The notes beneath the pieces were generated by a model that was not told the DNA's origin, did no database searches, and saw only the letters and a program-made list of their open reading frames with translations. Source: Ilumatobacteraceae bacterium (GTDB lineage Bacteria; Actinomycetota; Acidimicrobiia; Acidimicrobiales; Ilumatobacteraceae). Taken from it: a stretch of 53,722 nt of DNA. Every line of letters begins with the position of its first letter. Within the stretch, counting starts at the first letter, position 1. Made by a program: the position numbers and the translations under genes. The stretch covers positions 1 to 53,722 of the forward strand of contig JANYKU010000021.1 of the NCBI GenBank assembly GCA_025358075.1, in the 5' to 3' direction. Positions 8,732 through 17,665 of this stretch are shown piece after piece.

Positions 8732-9819
8732 AGAACCGCCAGAAATGGCAAGGCATCGCCATCACATTGGGCGGCTCGTTGCTGGCGTTGGTGTTCGCCT
8801 TCGCGCTGTGTGGTGTGTTCCTGGAACTCATCGGCCACAACCCGTTCAGCGTCTACAAGCAAATGCTCAACTACGACATCAGCCGCGATTCGTTCCTCGA
8901 CGCGACCCGGCGAGCCGTGCCGTTGATGTTGTCGGCGACTGCCGTCGCAATCGGGTTCAAGATGGGCCTGTTCAACATCGGGGTCGAGGGACAGACTCGA
9001 CTCGCGGTACTGCTCACGGCGGCAATCGGCGCCCAAGTCAACCTCCCGGCCGTCCTCCACGTGATCTTCTGCATGGTGCTGGCGATGGTGGTCGGCGCCA
9101 CGTGGGCCGGCGTCGCCGGACTGCTCAAGGTGAAACGCGGCGTCAACGAGGTGATCTCCACGATCATGCTCAACTACATCGCCATCGGGCTCGCCAGCTG
9201 GATGTTCGACACCTACTTCGTGATCGGTGCAGACACCTTGAACGTGAAGACCAAGGAGCTTCCACGCACAGCCTGGTTTCCCGAACTCGTCAAGAACAAG
9301 CTCACCGGGTTCATCGTCATCGCCCTCATCGTGATCGTGTTGTTCTGGGTCGTGGTCTGGAAGTCGAAGTTCGGATTTCACCTACGCGCTTCCGGGGCAA
9401 ACCCTGGCGCGGCCAGAGTCGCTGGCGTCAACCCGGGCAGGATGATCATGACGGCCATGCTGCTCTCGGGAGCGATTGCCGGTCTCGTGGGCATGCCCGG
9501 ACTGCTGGGCACTGATCACGCCTACCGGCGCGGTCTCGCCGAGGGATACGGCTTCGACGGAATTGCGGTGGCCCTGCTCGGGCGAAACCACCCGATCGGG
9601 ATCGTGCTGTCAGCACTCCTCTTCGGTTTCCTCGACCACAGCTCGGGGATCCTGCAGGTCAATTCGATCCCACGCTCCATCGTCGACATCATCAAGGGTG
9701 TCACCGTCCTGGCCGTCGTGATCGTCAACGAAGCGTTGAAGCGCTGGCACAATCGACGCATCCAGCAAGCGTCGGCCGCGATGATCAGCGCCATCGAAGT
9801 CGAAGCAGCACTGGCATGA
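8728..9819 (+). CDS. Nucleoside ABC transporter permease 1
   Basis: 363 aa, about eight to nine hydrophobic helices, BPD_transp_2 family. Recognisable segments are MLSATAVAIGFKMGLFNIGVEGQ (the FNIGxEGQ signature), KVKRGVNEVISTIMLNYIAIGLASW, and FGFHLRASGANPGAARVAGVNPGRM, the EAA-like cytoplasmic loop that contacts the ATPase. The helices from IMTAMLLSGAIAGLVGMPGLLG onward complete the fold. With the next gene it forms the membrane channel for nucleosides. It is translationally coupled at both ends by ATGA overlaps. The C-terminus is charged and cytoplasmic. Confidence 0.94.
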
Positions 9820-11117
9820 TCGAAACTCTCGCCCCTCAGGCTCCCGAAGGATTCGTCGACCATTGGACGAGCCGGATTCGAAATCTCCCGAAGTCGCAGC
9901 GGGTGATGCTGGCCATCCTTGCCGGACTGACCGGCATGGCCATTGCACGAGAACTGGCGAACGCCAACGACCTCACGTCATCCGGAACCGTCGCGGCGAC
10001 GCTGCGGTTGTCGGCGCCGCTGATCTGTGCCGGGTTGGCCGCGCTGTGGGCCGAGCGAGTTGGAATCGTCAACATCGGCATCGAGGGAATGATGATCCTC
10101 GGCACGTGGTTCGGCGCATTCGGCGCCTGGAAGTACGGCCCGTGGATCGGTCTCCTTCTCGGCATCCTCGGCGGGATGGTTGGCGGGCTGGTCCACGCTC
10201 TTGCAACAGTCAGGTTCAACGTCGATCACGTCATCTCCGGAGTGGCCATCAACATCCTGGCGGCCGGCGCGACGAGGTTCCTCTCGGATCAGGTGTTCAC
10301 GCCTGCCGGGGGAAGCGTCAGCCAGTCGCCCCCGCAGCAGTCGGCGATCCAATCGATCGACCTACCGTTCATCACGGGGGGGCGCCTCTTCGGCTGGAGG
10401 AGTCCCGATCTCACCGGCTGGTTCGAACGACGTCATTGGTTCCTGATCAGCGACATCGCCTCGGTCATACGCGGCGTCGGTCGAGAGGTTTCGTTCGCCA
10501 CACTCATCGTGCTGGCCCTGGTGCCATTGTCGGCGTGGATTCTGTGGCGCACTCGTTTCGGGCTGAGACTCCGCAGCTCCGGAGAAGCGCCGTTCGCGGC
10601 ATCCAGTTTGGGAGTCAACATCCCGCGATTGCGCTATCAGGGCATGGCAGTCAGTGGCGCGCTGGCCGGCCTCGGTGGCGCATTCCTGTCGGTCGTGGCC
10701 TCCAACGGATATCGCGAAGGCCAGACCGGCGGTCAGGGCTTCATCGGTCTGGCCACCACCATCTTCGGCAACTGGCGGCCGACCGGCGTGTTGAGCGGCG
10801 CAATACTCTTCGGTTTTGCTACGGCACTACGACTGCGCGACGTCAAGAACGTTCCAGCACTGTTCCTCGTGATGGCGATTGCTCTTGCCGTCGTGGGGCT
10901 GCTCGCCCTTCGGAAGCGACACATCGTCGTGGGCGTCGTCGCGATCGTCTGTGCGATCCTTGCTGCCGTTGGCTTCGCCACGATCAACGAGATCCCGCAG
11001 TCGCTCACGTTCATCACCCCGCACGTGATCACCTTGATCGTGCTGGCGACCGCCACACAACGACTACGGCCGCCGGCCTTTGCCGGCCGCCCGTACCGAG
11101 AAGGCGAATCCCACTAG
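9816..11117 (+). CDS. Nucleoside ABC transporter permease 2
   Basis: 433 aa, polytopic, BPD_transp_2 family. Motifs: LWAERVGIVNIGIEGMMILG (the NIGxEGMM signature), VISGVAINILAAGATRFLSDQVF, and FGLRLRSSGEAPFAASSLGVNIPRLR, the ATPase-contact loop. GGQGFIGLATTIFGNWRPTG is the conserved GxGFIGLA helix of nucleoside permease B subunits. It is longer than usual because of two extra helices at the C-terminus. The stop overlaps the stop of the convergent deacetylase by 4 bases, so transcription of the transporter operon must end inside that gene. Confidence 0.94.
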   Translation: MIETLAPQAPEGFVDHWTSRIRNLPKSQRVMLAILAGLTGMAIARELANANDLTSSGTVAATLRLSAPLICAGLAALWAERVGIVNIGIEGMMILGTWFGAFGAWKYGPWIGLLLGILGGMVGGLVHALATVRFNVDHVISGVAINILAAGATRFLSDQVFTPAGGSVSQSPPQQSAIQSIDLPFITGGRLFGWRSPDLTGWFERRHWFLISDIASVIRGVGREVSFATLIVLALVPLSAWILWRTRFGLRLRSSGEAPFAASSLGVNIPRLRYQGMAVSGALAGLGGAFLSVVASNGYREGQTGGQGFIGLATTIFGNWRPTGVLSGAILFGFATALRLRDVKNVPALFLVMAIALAVVGLLALRKRHIVVGVVAIVCAILAAVGFATINEIPQSLTFITPHVITLIVLATATQRLRPPAFAGRPYREGESH

Positions 11118-12184
11118 ACGCGTGCCATTGCGCACACACCGTCGAGCACGGCACGCACGTCGGCGCCCACTCGATGGAGTTGGTAGCCGCCCTCTTGCAC
11201 GATCAACAACGGGCGGTCGATCGTGCCGATCACCCGACCGACGGCGTTGAAGTCGTCGGTGGTCAACGACAGGCCGGCCGTTGGATCGCCGGCGGCAGGA
11301 TCGACGCCGAGCGACACGATCACGTAGTCGGGATCGAATGCGTTCAACGCGTCGATGCCCGCCGTGAGGTCGGTCAGATAGTGGTCGCCGGTCGTTCCGA
11401 CGGGAAGCGGCAGGTTGAGGTTGGCTCCTGCACCGCGGCCGTCGCCGCGCTCGTGAGTCCGGCCCATGAACCACGGGTAGTTCCACTCGGGGTCCATGTG
11501 GATGCTGACGAACTGCACATCGCCGCGTTGATAGAAGATCTGCTGCGTGCCGTTGCCGTGGTGCGCATCGACATCCAGGATCGTGACCCGACCGGCTCCT
11601 GCATCGAGCAACGACTGCGCGGCAATCGCCGCGTTGTTGAGCAGGCAAAACCCACCGAAGGCAGACCGTGCCGCGTGGTGCCCAGGCGGGCGGCACAGCG
11701 AGTACACGACGCGCTCCCCGGCGAGCAGCCGATCGGCCCCCGACAGGGCGATGTCGACCGATGCAAGAGCCGCCGGCCACGAACCCTCCACCAATGGTGA
11801 CGAAGTGTCGAAGCAAAACCAACCCAACCGGCCGTAGCCGTTGGTGAGCGGCGGGCGACCGACGGGCATGCCTTCGACCAGGCCCTCGTGAATGAACGTC
11901 TCGGCGATCACGGCTTGCGGGGAGGCGATGACGGCGGTGTACTCCTTCCACGCCGTCGTGAGGAAGTCGACGAGGTCGGGGTTGTGCACGCGCAGCACTG
12001 GCTCGATGCCATGGGCGGTCGGTGGCTTCATCTCGAAGGGACCGTCGGCCAATGCCTCGCGGATGCGGTCGACGCGCTGTGGCACCTCGAATCGCCTGAC
12101 GAGCGATCCCGAATAGATGTCGAACTCGGGATCGTGCAAGCGGTGGTCGTTGCTGGTGATGACCGACAGCGGCTGCGTGTGCAT
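11114..12184 (-). CDS. Acetylpolyamine amidohydrolase/histone deacetylase family
   Basis: A 356-aa HDAC-superfamily enzyme. Visible motifs are VYSLCRPPGHHAARSAFGGFCLLNNAAIAA (paired active-site His and the channel) and VTILDVDAHHGNGTQQIFY (zinc-ligand DxH plus the following His and Gly). DPEWNYPWFMG, as in acetylpolyamine amidohydrolases, comes next, followed by VSLGVDPAAGDPTAGLSLT, the third zinc-ligand region. It is a cytosolic zinc hydrolase removing acetyl groups from polyamines, lysine or a similar amine; the substrate is not fixed by sequence. The start is ATG at 12184, with TACAGT 7 nt upstream (leaderless). It sits between nucleoside transport and queF without an obvious pathway link. 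Confidence 0.92.
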   Translation of the reverse strand: MHTQPLSVITSNDHRLHDPEFDIYSGSLVRRFEVPQRVDRIREALADGPFEMKPPTAHGIEPVLRVHNPDLVDFLTTAWKEYTAVIASPQAVIAETFIHEGLVEGMPVGRPPLTNGYGRLGWFCFDTSSPLVEGSWPAALASVDIALSGADRLLAGERVVYSLCRPPGHHAARSAFGGFCLLNNAAIAAQSLLDAGAGRVTILDVDAHHGNGTQQIFYQRGDVQFVSIHMDPEWNYPWFMGRTHERGDGRGAGANLNLPLPVGTTGDHYLTDLTAGIDALNAFDPDYVIVSLGVDPAAGDPTAGLSLTTDDFNAVGRVIGTIDRPLLIVQEGGYQLHRVGADVRAVLDGVCAMARV

Positions 12185-12191
12185 GAAACCG

Positions 12192-12197
12192 ACTGTA
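12192..12197 (-). promoter_or_regulatory. -10 box, deacetylase gene
   Basis: TACAGT on the minus strand, 7 nt before the ATG at 12184; it implies a leaderless transcript. Confidence 0.55.
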
Positions 12198-12219
12198 GAT
12201 CTTCGTCGGCGTCGACGAT

Positions 12220-12591
12220 CTACGCCTCGAGGTGGGCGACGGCTTGAACTTCGATGCCACCCCGAGGCCGCTGCGTGAGCGTGACGGTGACCCAATGCGG
12301 CCTGGCCGTGTTCATCACCTCGGTGGCGATCTCTGCCGCCAACGCCTCGGCGAAGACGTCGCGATCGCGGAAGCCCCACAGGTAGAGCTTGAGGCTCTTC
12401 GACTCGATGCACGACGCCGCGGGGCCGTACTCGATCACGACCCGGGAGAGATCTGGCTGTTGCGTGACGGGGCACATCGAGGCGACCTCGTCGGTCGTGA
12501 ACCGCACGACGGTCACGCTGGCCGGCGCAGGGAACACCTCGACGTGCTCGATCGGATGACGAACCGTGTGACCCAGAACTGTCAATTCCAT
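12220..12591 (-). CDS. queF: NADPH-dependent 7-cyano-7-deazaguanine reductase
   Basis: A 123-aa unimodular QueF. The catalytic Cys is in SMCPVTQQPDLSRVVIEY, and the hallmark QueF motif is CIESKSLKLYLWGFRDRDVFAE. The conserved HVEVFPAPASVTVVRFTTDE stretch comes before them. It reduces preQ0 to preQ1 in queuosine tRNA modification, in the cytoplasm. Length fits the short (T-fold) type. The ATG at 12591 is chosen because TACCCT stands 6 nt upstream. No queC, queD, queE or tgt is present here, so the gene is detached from the rest of its pathway. It is divergent from the PhyH gene with only 45 bp between start codons. Confidence 0.93.
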   Translation of the reverse strand: MELTVLGHTVRHPIEHVEVFPAPASVTVVRFTTDEVASMCPVTQQPDLSRVVIEYGPAASCIESKSLKLYLWGFRDRDVFAEALAAEIATEVMNTARPHWVTVTLTQRPRGGIEVQAVAHLEA

Positions 12592-12597
12592 GCCAAG

Positions 12598-12603
12598 AGG
12601 GTA
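12598..12603 (-). promoter_or_regulatory. -10 box, queF
   Basis: TACCCT on the minus strand, 6 nt before the queF ATG; leaderless transcript inferred. Confidence 0.55.
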
Positions 12604-12624
12604 GGCGTGTCGAGAGGCCGCGCC

Positions 12625-12630
12625 TACGAT
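12625..12630 (+). promoter_or_regulatory. -10 box, PhyH-add operon
   Basis: TACGAT 6 nt before the ATG at 12637; leaderless transcript inferred. Its -35 region would overlap the start of the divergent queF. Confidence 0.55.
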
Positions 12631-12636
12631 CTGGTC

Positions 12637-13509
12637 ATGGCATCGGTGTTGGACGACCGTCAGATCGAGCAGTACCAGCGCGATGGCTTCCTGGTGATCG
12701 AGGGTTTCGTCGATCGGTCCGCATGCGACGACCTCAAGGCGGCCGCAAACCAGATCGTCGCCGAGTTCGAGCCCACCGGTCAGCGCACGATCTTCACCAC
12801 CAACGAGCAGGAGCGGGCGAGCAACGCCGAGTTCCTTGCCTCGGGCTCGGCGATCTGGTGCTTCTTCGAAGAAGAGGCGTTCGACGCTGATGGCACGCTC
12901 CGCACCAAGAAAGAACTCAGCATCAACAAGATCGGTCATGCGATGCACGACCTCAACCCGATGTTCGAGAAGTTCTCGTACCGGCCCGAGCTCGCCGGAG
13001 TCGCGGCCGACATCGGGCTCGTCGACGCGCTGGCGCTGCAGAGCATGTACATCTTCAAGCAACCGCTGATCGGCGGCGAGGTCGGCTGCCACCAAGACAG
13101 CACGTTCTTGTACACCGAGCCGATGACCGTCACCGGCTTCTGGTTCGCCATCGAAGACGCGACGCTGCAGAACGGGTGCCTCTGGGCCAAGCCAGGTGGC
13201 CACCGCACCTCGCTGCGCAAGCTGTTCAAGCGGGCCGGCACGACCGACGACGACGGCACGCTGTTCGAAGAGCTCGATGCGTCACCGCTGCCCTCGCCGT
13301 CGGAGCTCGTTCCGCTCGAGGTCTCGGCCGGCACGATGATCATCCTCAACGGATTGCTCCCGCACTGGAGCGACATCAACCGTTCGGAAAAGAGCCGGCA
13401 CGCCTACTCGCTGCACTCCATCTCGGCGGCATCGGACTATCCCGAGTGGAACTGGCTGCAGCGCCCTCCCGACATGCCACTGCGATCCCTCGCCGGAGTC
13501 AGCGCGTGA
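12637..13509 (+). CDS. Phytanoyl-CoA dioxygenase (PhyH) family protein
   Basis: A 290-aa Fe(II)/2-oxoglutarate oxygenase of the PhyH family. The N-terminus [26 protein letters not shown] is the usual PhyH opening. [14 protein letters not shown] supplies the HxD iron ligands, and [24 protein letters not shown] supplies the distal His and the Arg that binds 2-oxoglutarate. [12 protein letters not shown] is also typical. It hydroxylates an unidentified small substrate in the cytosol. The stop overlaps the adenosine deaminase GTG start (GTGA), so the two are translationally coupled. This pairing hints at a role around nucleosides, but that is inference. Confidence 0.92.
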   Translation: MASVLDDRQIEQYQRDGFLVIEGFVDRSACDDLKAAANQIVAEFEPTGQRTIFTTNEQERASNAEFLASGSAIWCFFEEEAFDADGTLRTKKELSINKIGHAMHDLNPMFEKFSYRPELAGVAADIGLVDALALQSMYIFKQPLIGGEVGCHQDSTFLYTEPMTVTGFWFAIEDATLQNGCLWAKPGGHRTSLRKLFKRAGTTDDDGTLFEELDASPLPSPSELVPLEVSAGTMIILNGLLPHWSDINRSEKSRHAYSLHSISAASDYPEWNWLQRPPDMPLRSLAGVSA

Positions 13510-14567
13510 ACATCCGAGCCCTGCCGAAGGTGCTGCTGCACGACCATCTCGACGGGGGTCTGCGACCGGCGACCGTCATCGACCTGGCCCACGAGTACGG
13601 CTACACCAAGCTGCCGACGACCGATGTCGACGACCTTGCCGCATGGTTCAACAGCGGCGCCAAGCGCAACGATCTGGTGCTGTATCTCGAGACGTTTGCA
13701 CACACCGTTGGGGTCATGCAGCACCGCGATGCCATCGAACGAGTGGCCTACGAATGCGCCCAAGATCTCGCCGCCGACGGTGTGGTGTATGCCGAGGTTC
13801 GCATGGCACCGGAGCTGTGCACCGAGGCCGGATTGAACCACGACGAGGCGGTCGAGGCCATGCTCGACGGGTTCCGACGCGGCGCTGCGGGCACTGACCT
13901 CACCATCTACCTCATCTGCTCGGCCATGCGCACGGCTGCGCGGAGCCGAGAGATCGCCGAGCTCGCTGTTCGTTGGCGCGACGCAGGTGTCGTCGGCTTC
14001 GACATCGCCGGTGCCGAGGAAGGTTTTCCCCCCACGCGCCATCTCGACGCCTTCGAGTACGTGCGGCGCGAGAACTTCCACACCACCATCCACGCCGGCG
14101 AGGCCTTCGGTCTGCCGAGCATCTGGGAGGCCGTGCAGTTCTGTGGCGCCGAGCGCCTCGGCCACGGCGTGCGGATCGTCGACGACATCACCGGGCCGCC
14201 AGGCGAAGAAGCGCTCGGCCGCCTGGCTGCGTTCATTCGCGACCGGCGCATCGCCTTGGAGCTGTGCCCGACATCCAACGTCGGTACCGGCGTCTGCAAG
14301 ACCATCGCCGAGCACCCGATCGGCATGCTCCGCCGTCTTCGCTTCCGCGTCACCGTCAACACAGACAACCGGCTGATGAGCGCGACCTCGATGACCCTGG
14401 AGCTGGAGCAACTCGCCGAGGCCTTTGGGTGGGGGCTCGACGACTTCGAATGGCTCACGATCAACGCGATGAAGAGTGCCTTCGCCCCGTTCCCCGAGCG
14501 GCTGCGGATCATCAACGGGATCGTCAAGCCGCGCTATGCGATGGCTCGCGCCGAGCACCTCAGCTGA
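13506..14567 (+). CDS. add: Adenosine deaminase
   Basis: 353 aa. Metal and substrate motifs in order: LLHDHLDGG (HxH with DG), TTIHAGEAF (zinc-ligand His plus catalytic Glu), ERLGHGVRI (active-site His), [11 protein letters not shown], and [17 protein letters not shown]. The last holds the zinc-ligand Asp; TDN instead of TDD is common in actinobacterial Add. It hydrolyses adenosine or deoxyadenosine to inosine forms in the cytoplasm, feeding purine salvage. The GTG start at 13506 overlaps the PhyH stop. It lies close to the nucleoside transporter and upp, matching a known actinobacterial salvage cluster. Confidence 0.95.
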   Translation: MNIRALPKVLLHDHLDGGLRPATVIDLAHEYGYTKLPTTDVDDLAAWFNSGAKRNDLVLYLETFAHTVGVMQHRDAIERVAYECAQDLAADGVVYAEVRMAPELCTEAGLNHDEAVEAMLDGFRRGAAGTDLTIYLICSAMRTAARSREIAELAVRWRDAGVVGFDIAGAEEGFPPTRHLDAFEYVRRENFHTTIHAGEAFGLPSIWEAVQFCGAERLGHGVRIVDDITGPPGEEALGRLAAFIRDRRIALELCPTSNVGTGVCKTIAEHPIGMLRRLRFRVTVNTDNRLMSATSMTLELEQLAEAFGWGLDDFEWLTINAMKSAFAPFPERLRIINGIVKPRYAMARAEHLS

Positions 14568-14708
14568 TCTCGCCGACTCCGCTGACCCCGAGGCAACTTG
14601 TCAAGGTTCCGTCAATGATCGCGGTCTGGTGATATCCGGCTCAGCCGGCTCCCGTTGATCCCTGCGAGACGGCTGTTCCGCCGTCAATCGTGACGAGGAG
14701 ATCAACGC

Positions 14709-15476
14709 ATGTTCACCCCCCTTCGTGGTCTGAGGCTCGGTCGACGGGCCATCGTGGTTGGCTTTGTGCTGTCCGGTGCGTCGGCCACGGCCGCCGCCGC
14801 AGCCAGCGGAAATCCAATCTGGCATGGAGCCGCTCGGCCGTTCGCCGCACCGGGCGCCGACACACCGAGCACGGACGCTCCGGTGACCCTCAACACCGAG
14901 CCGGCAACGACCGAGCCCGTGTCGACCGAGCCGGCATCGACCGAGCCGGCATCGACCGTCCCCGAGACCCTGCCGCCGGAAGTTACGTCGGCGCCCCCGG
15001 TCGAACCCGCGGCGACGGAGCCACCGGCCGCCTTACCTCCTGCCCCGGAGCCCGCCAATGTCGTCACCGAGCCCGACGTGACACAACCACCGGTCACCGA
15101 ACCACCGGTCACCGAACCGCCGGTCACCGAGCCCCCGGCATCCCCGGCGCCTCCTCCGGCACCGAAGCCGAACGACAACGTCGTGCCGGCGACCTTGAGC
15201 CTGTCGTGTGTGTTGGCCGCCGACGGACCGGCGGGCCCGGTGTCGTGTTCGTGGTCGGGCCCATTGCCGGATGGCTTCGCCTCGTTCGTGCTGCTGCGCG
15301 GTGACCCGGACGGCAAGGGTCGAGTGCCGTACCACTCGAGCGACCCCGCCGGTACGAGCTTTCTCGACCAGACGGCATCGGCCGGGAGCCACAGCTACGT
15401 GCTCGTCGCCCTGGATGCCGCGGCTCACCCCCTCGCCCATAGCAACATGGTGCTGGTCCAGATCGCAACCACATAA
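14709..15476 (+). CDS. Secreted Pro/Thr-rich protein, shares C-domain with 16131 gene
   Basis: 255 aa, not recognised by name. A signal-like N-terminus (residues 1-33, RRAIVVGFVLSGASATAAAAAS) is followed by about 120 residues of Thr/Pro/Glu-rich linker. The linker includes a TEPAS repeat and three PPVTE units encoded by 15-bp tandem repeats near 15088-15135. The C-terminal 95 residues (ATLSLSCV...SCSW...FVLLRGDP...HSYVLVALDAAAHPLAHS) form a compact beta-rich, fibronectin-III-like domain with two cysteines. The same domain ends the anti-sigma-like protein two genes on. GAGGAG lies 8 nt before the ATG. The ECF sigma gene follows in the same direction after 16 nt. The protein is likely exported and soluble. 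Confidence 0.8.
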   Translation: MFTPLRGLRLGRRAIVVGFVLSGASATAAAAASGNPIWHGAARPFAAPGADTPSTDAPVTLNTEPATTEPVSTEPASTEPASTVPETLPPEVTSAPPVEPAATEPPAALPPAPEPANVVTEPDVTQPPVTEPPVTEPPVTEPPASPAPPPAPKPNDNVVPATLSLSCVLAADGPAGPVSCSWSGPLPDGFASFVLLRGDPDGKGRVPYHSSDPAGTSFLDQTASAGSHSYVLVALDAAAHPLAHSNMVLVQIATT

Positions 15477-15492
15477 CGCCGGGGGAGGGTGG

Positions 15493-16134
15493 ATGCAGGT
15501 GCCGTCATCGGCGAGATCTTCAGCGACATCGGCCGCCATGTGGACGACAACCCTCGATGATCGAGATCTGGTCGAACAGGCCCGGTCCAATCGATCTGCC
15601 TTTGCCGAGTTGTACCGGCGACACGTCGAGGCAGTCCATGCATTCGCCTATCGCCGGTCGGGTTCGCGAGACGTTGCCGAGGAAGCCACCTCGGCAACGT
15701 TCGAGAAAGCGCTCCGCTCGATCTCCTCGTTCGAGTGGCGACCGACCGGTTTCCGGCCATGGCTCTACCGGATCGCATCCAACGAGGTCGCCAACGTGTA
15801 CCGGCGGTCCGCTGCCGCCGATGCACCAAGGGGCCAGCTCGCCCTTCGTGCCCTTGCCCCCGACACCGATGCAGGGACTGCCAATGAGATTGATACCGAC
15901 CTCCACGGTGGGGCCTTGCACCGAGCACTCAATGAACTGCCGAAGCGCTATCGAGATGCCATCACGCTGCGCCATCTCACTGGGTTGTCGGCCGACGAAG
16001 CCGCCATCGCGATGGGATGCTCGAAGCCGGCGCTGGCGGTCATCTTGCATCGGGCGATCGGCGCCCTCCGAACGAAGCTGGCGAACGAGGCCTCGATGAC
16101 TGAGGCCTCGATGAACGTGAATGGTGAACTGTGA
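15493..16134 (+). CDS. ECF RNA polymerase sigma factor
   Basis: 213 aa. Region 2 spans DRDLVEQARSNRSAFAELYRRHVEAVHAFAYRRSGSRDVAEEATSATFEKAL, with the DVAEEATSATF core contact for -10 binding. WLYRIASNEVANVYRR ends region 2.4. Region 4 is LPKRYRDAITLRHLTGLSADEAAIAMGCSKPALAVILHRAIGALR, a helix-turn-helix for -35 recognition. GGAGGG 4 nt before the ATG at 15493 supports that start; ATG 15538 is an alternative. The stop overlaps the GTG start of the membrane protein downstream, the usual place for an anti-sigma factor. The target promoters are unknown and are probably in this operon. Confidence 0.92.
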   Translation: MQVPSSARSSATSAAMWTTTLDDRDLVEQARSNRSAFAELYRRHVEAVHAFAYRRSGSRDVAEEATSATFEKALRSISSFEWRPTGFRPWLYRIASNEVANVYRRSAAADAPRGQLALRALAPDTDAGTANEIDTDLHGGALHRALNELPKRYRDAITLRHLTGLSADEAAIAMGCSKPALAVILHRAIGALRTKLANEASMTEASMNVNGEL

Positions 16135-16916
16135 AGCCATCTCGCGACGACATCGTCGAGCTGCTGCGCCGCAATGCCGACGTGGCGACACCACCCGCCG
16201 ACCCCGGGTTCGTCGAGCGGTTGGAACGCCGCCTGCGTTCGATCGACCTCACCCCGAGCAAAGCCGGGCGGAGACGTCTCGGCCGGTTCACGATCAGCGC
16301 CATCGTTGCCGGGACGATGATCGCCGGGGCAGCCGCGGCTGCCGGCGTTGTCTCGTGGCGCAACTCATCGTCGCAACCTCCGGCGACGACGCCGGCCGTG
16401 GTCGTCACCTCCACGAGTCTGCGGCCGGTGCCGTCGAGTCTCGCGATCGCGCCCGCCACATCGTTGGCTGTGACGACGGCATCACCACCACCACCGACGA
16501 CGGCAACCCAGGCACCGGCAACGACCACACCACCAACCGCGTCGACCGAAGGCGAGACGGCATCGACCGTTGCGGTGACAACGCTGCCGCCTCCGACGAC
16601 CGTGGACACCGGCACGGCGACGACGAGCACCGAGGTTCATGTTGCGGCGACGCTGACACTGACTTGCGTGCCAGCCACCGCGGCGACGAGTTGTAGTTGG
16701 GATGCCGGTCCCGACGGCACGACTCACTACGCCCTGCTGCGCACCGAACCAGGCGGCAGCGTCGGTCGAGTGTTCACGCCCGAGCCGGGCGCGACCACCT
16801 ACATCGACACGCTGGTCGTGGCGGGCACGACCTACACGTACCTCGTTCACGCCCTCGACGCCGGCGAACAAAGCCTCGCTCACTCGGGCGCAGTCTCCAC
16901 TGCCTGCTGCGGCTGA
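16131..16916 (+). CDS. One-TM anti-sigma-like protein with shared extracytoplasmic domain
   Basis: 261 aa, GTG start overlapping the sigma gene stop. Residues 1-52 are cytoplasmic and charged (DDIVELLRRNADVATPPADPGFVERLERRL), with no zinc anti-sigma HxxxCxxC motif. A membrane helix follows (FTISAIVAGTMIAGAAAAAGVVSW, about 53-76), then about 90 residues of Thr/Pro-rich stalk. The final 90 residues (ATLTLTCV...SCSW...YALLRTEP...GRVFTPEPGATTYIDT...YTYLVHALDAGEQSLAHS) repeat the C-domain of the secreted protein encoded before the sigma factor. It ends in TACCG, with two extra cysteines. Likely role: membrane anchor that holds the sigma factor and senses a signal outside. The anti-sigma role rests on position and topology. 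Confidence 0.78.
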   Translation: MKPSRDDIVELLRRNADVATPPADPGFVERLERRLRSIDLTPSKAGRRRLGRFTISAIVAGTMIAGAAAAAGVVSWRNSSSQPPATTPAVVVTSTSLRPVPSSLAIAPATSLAVTTASPPPPTTATQAPATTTPPTASTEGETASTVAVTTLPPPTTVDTGTATTSTEVHVAATLTLTCVPATAATSCSWDAGPDGTTHYALLRTEPGGSVGRVFTPEPGATTYIDTLVVAGTTYTYLVHALDAGEQSLAHSGAVSTACCG

Positions 16917-16950
16917 ACATCCGGCGCCTCAGATCTGGGAAACTCGGGGA

Positions 16951-17595
16951 ATGACCGTTGCCGTTCACCTCGTCGAGCATCCTCTGATCGCCGACTCGCT
17001 CACGCGAGTACGCGACAAGAACACACCGAACGCGTTGTTTCGACAGGAGCTGGAACGGATCGGCACACTGTTGATCGCCGAAGCCACGCGTGGGCTCGCC
17101 ACTCACGAGGTGCGGGTGACAACGCCACTGGTCAGCACCACCGGTCGGGCACTGACGTCGCAACCGGTGGTCGTGCCGGTGTTGCGCGCCGGTCTCGGTT
17201 TCGTCCACGCCGCGCAGGAGTTGTTGCCCAGCGCCGATGTCGGTTTCATCGGCGTGTCTCGCGACGAGGCGACGTTTCAGCCGAAGCCGTACGTCAACAA
17301 GCTCCCGGAGAACATCGCCGGCCGGCAATGCATCGTGCTCGACCCGATGTTGGCGACGGGCGGCTCGCTCGCCCACACCTGTCAACTGCTGCTCGAACGC
17401 GGCGCCACGGGCACGATCATCGTCGTGTGCGTACTGGCTGCACCGGAAGGAATCGCGCTCCTCAAGAGCGCCGGGCTTGACCTGGCCATCTACACGGCGG
17501 CGGTCGACGAGCACCTCAACGAACACGCCTTCATCGTTCCCGGCCTCGGCGACGCCGGAGACCGCCAGTTCGGCTCTCCGGCATCCTCATCCTGA
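16951..17595 (+). CDS. upp: Uracil phosphoribosyltransferase
   Basis: A 214-aa type I phosphoribosyltransferase of the Upp family. VHLVEHPLIADSLTRVRDKNT (N-terminus), VVPVLRAGLGFVHAAQELLP (PRPP-binding arm), LDPMLATGGSLAHTCQLLLERG (the DPMLATGGS PRPP loop) and PGLGDAGDRQFG (uracil-binding flap) are all intact. It makes UMP from uracil and PRPP in the cytoplasm. The ATG is preceded at 6 nt by GAAACT, a weak GANNNT-type -10. It runs into two palindromic repeats and faces the phosphosugar mutase gene. The upp-pmm neighbourhood is conserved in mycobacteria. Confidence 0.95.
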   Translation: MTVAVHLVEHPLIADSLTRVRDKNTPNALFRQELERIGTLLIAEATRGLATHEVRVTTPLVSTTGRALTSQPVVVPVLRAGLGFVHAAQELLPSADVGFIGVSRDEATFQPKPYVNKLPENIAGRQCIVLDPMLATGGSLAHTCQLLLERGATGTIIVVCVLAAPEGIALLKSAGLDLAIYTAAVDEHLNEHAFIVPGLGDAGDRQFGSPASSS

Positions 17596-17600
17596 AACCC

Positions 17601-17648
17601 TGTGGAGTGTTTGGCGCTGTTCACGTGGGTGCCTCAAAACCCTCCACA
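17601..17648. repeat. TGTGGAGTGTTT hairpin repeat, copy 1
   Basis: The left arm TGTGGAGTGTTT pairs, with one mismatch, with AAAACCCTCCACA about 35 nt on. The loop carries GGCGC and GTGGGTGCC. It starts 6 nt after the upp stop. It belongs to the same family as the copies at 17666 and 34776. Confidence 0.75.
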
Positions 17649-17665
17649 CCCACAGAACCAGGCGG

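Noticed and set aside
9863..11800. A 645-codon plus-strand frame across permease 2 and the deacetylase gene
   Set aside because: Arg/His/Pro-rich translation with no motif, overlapping two well-supported genes; it is a GC-rich shadow frame.
15088..15140. CRISPR-like short direct repeats
   Set aside because: They are 15-bp in-frame tandem repeats coding PPVTE in a secreted protein linker, with no spacers.
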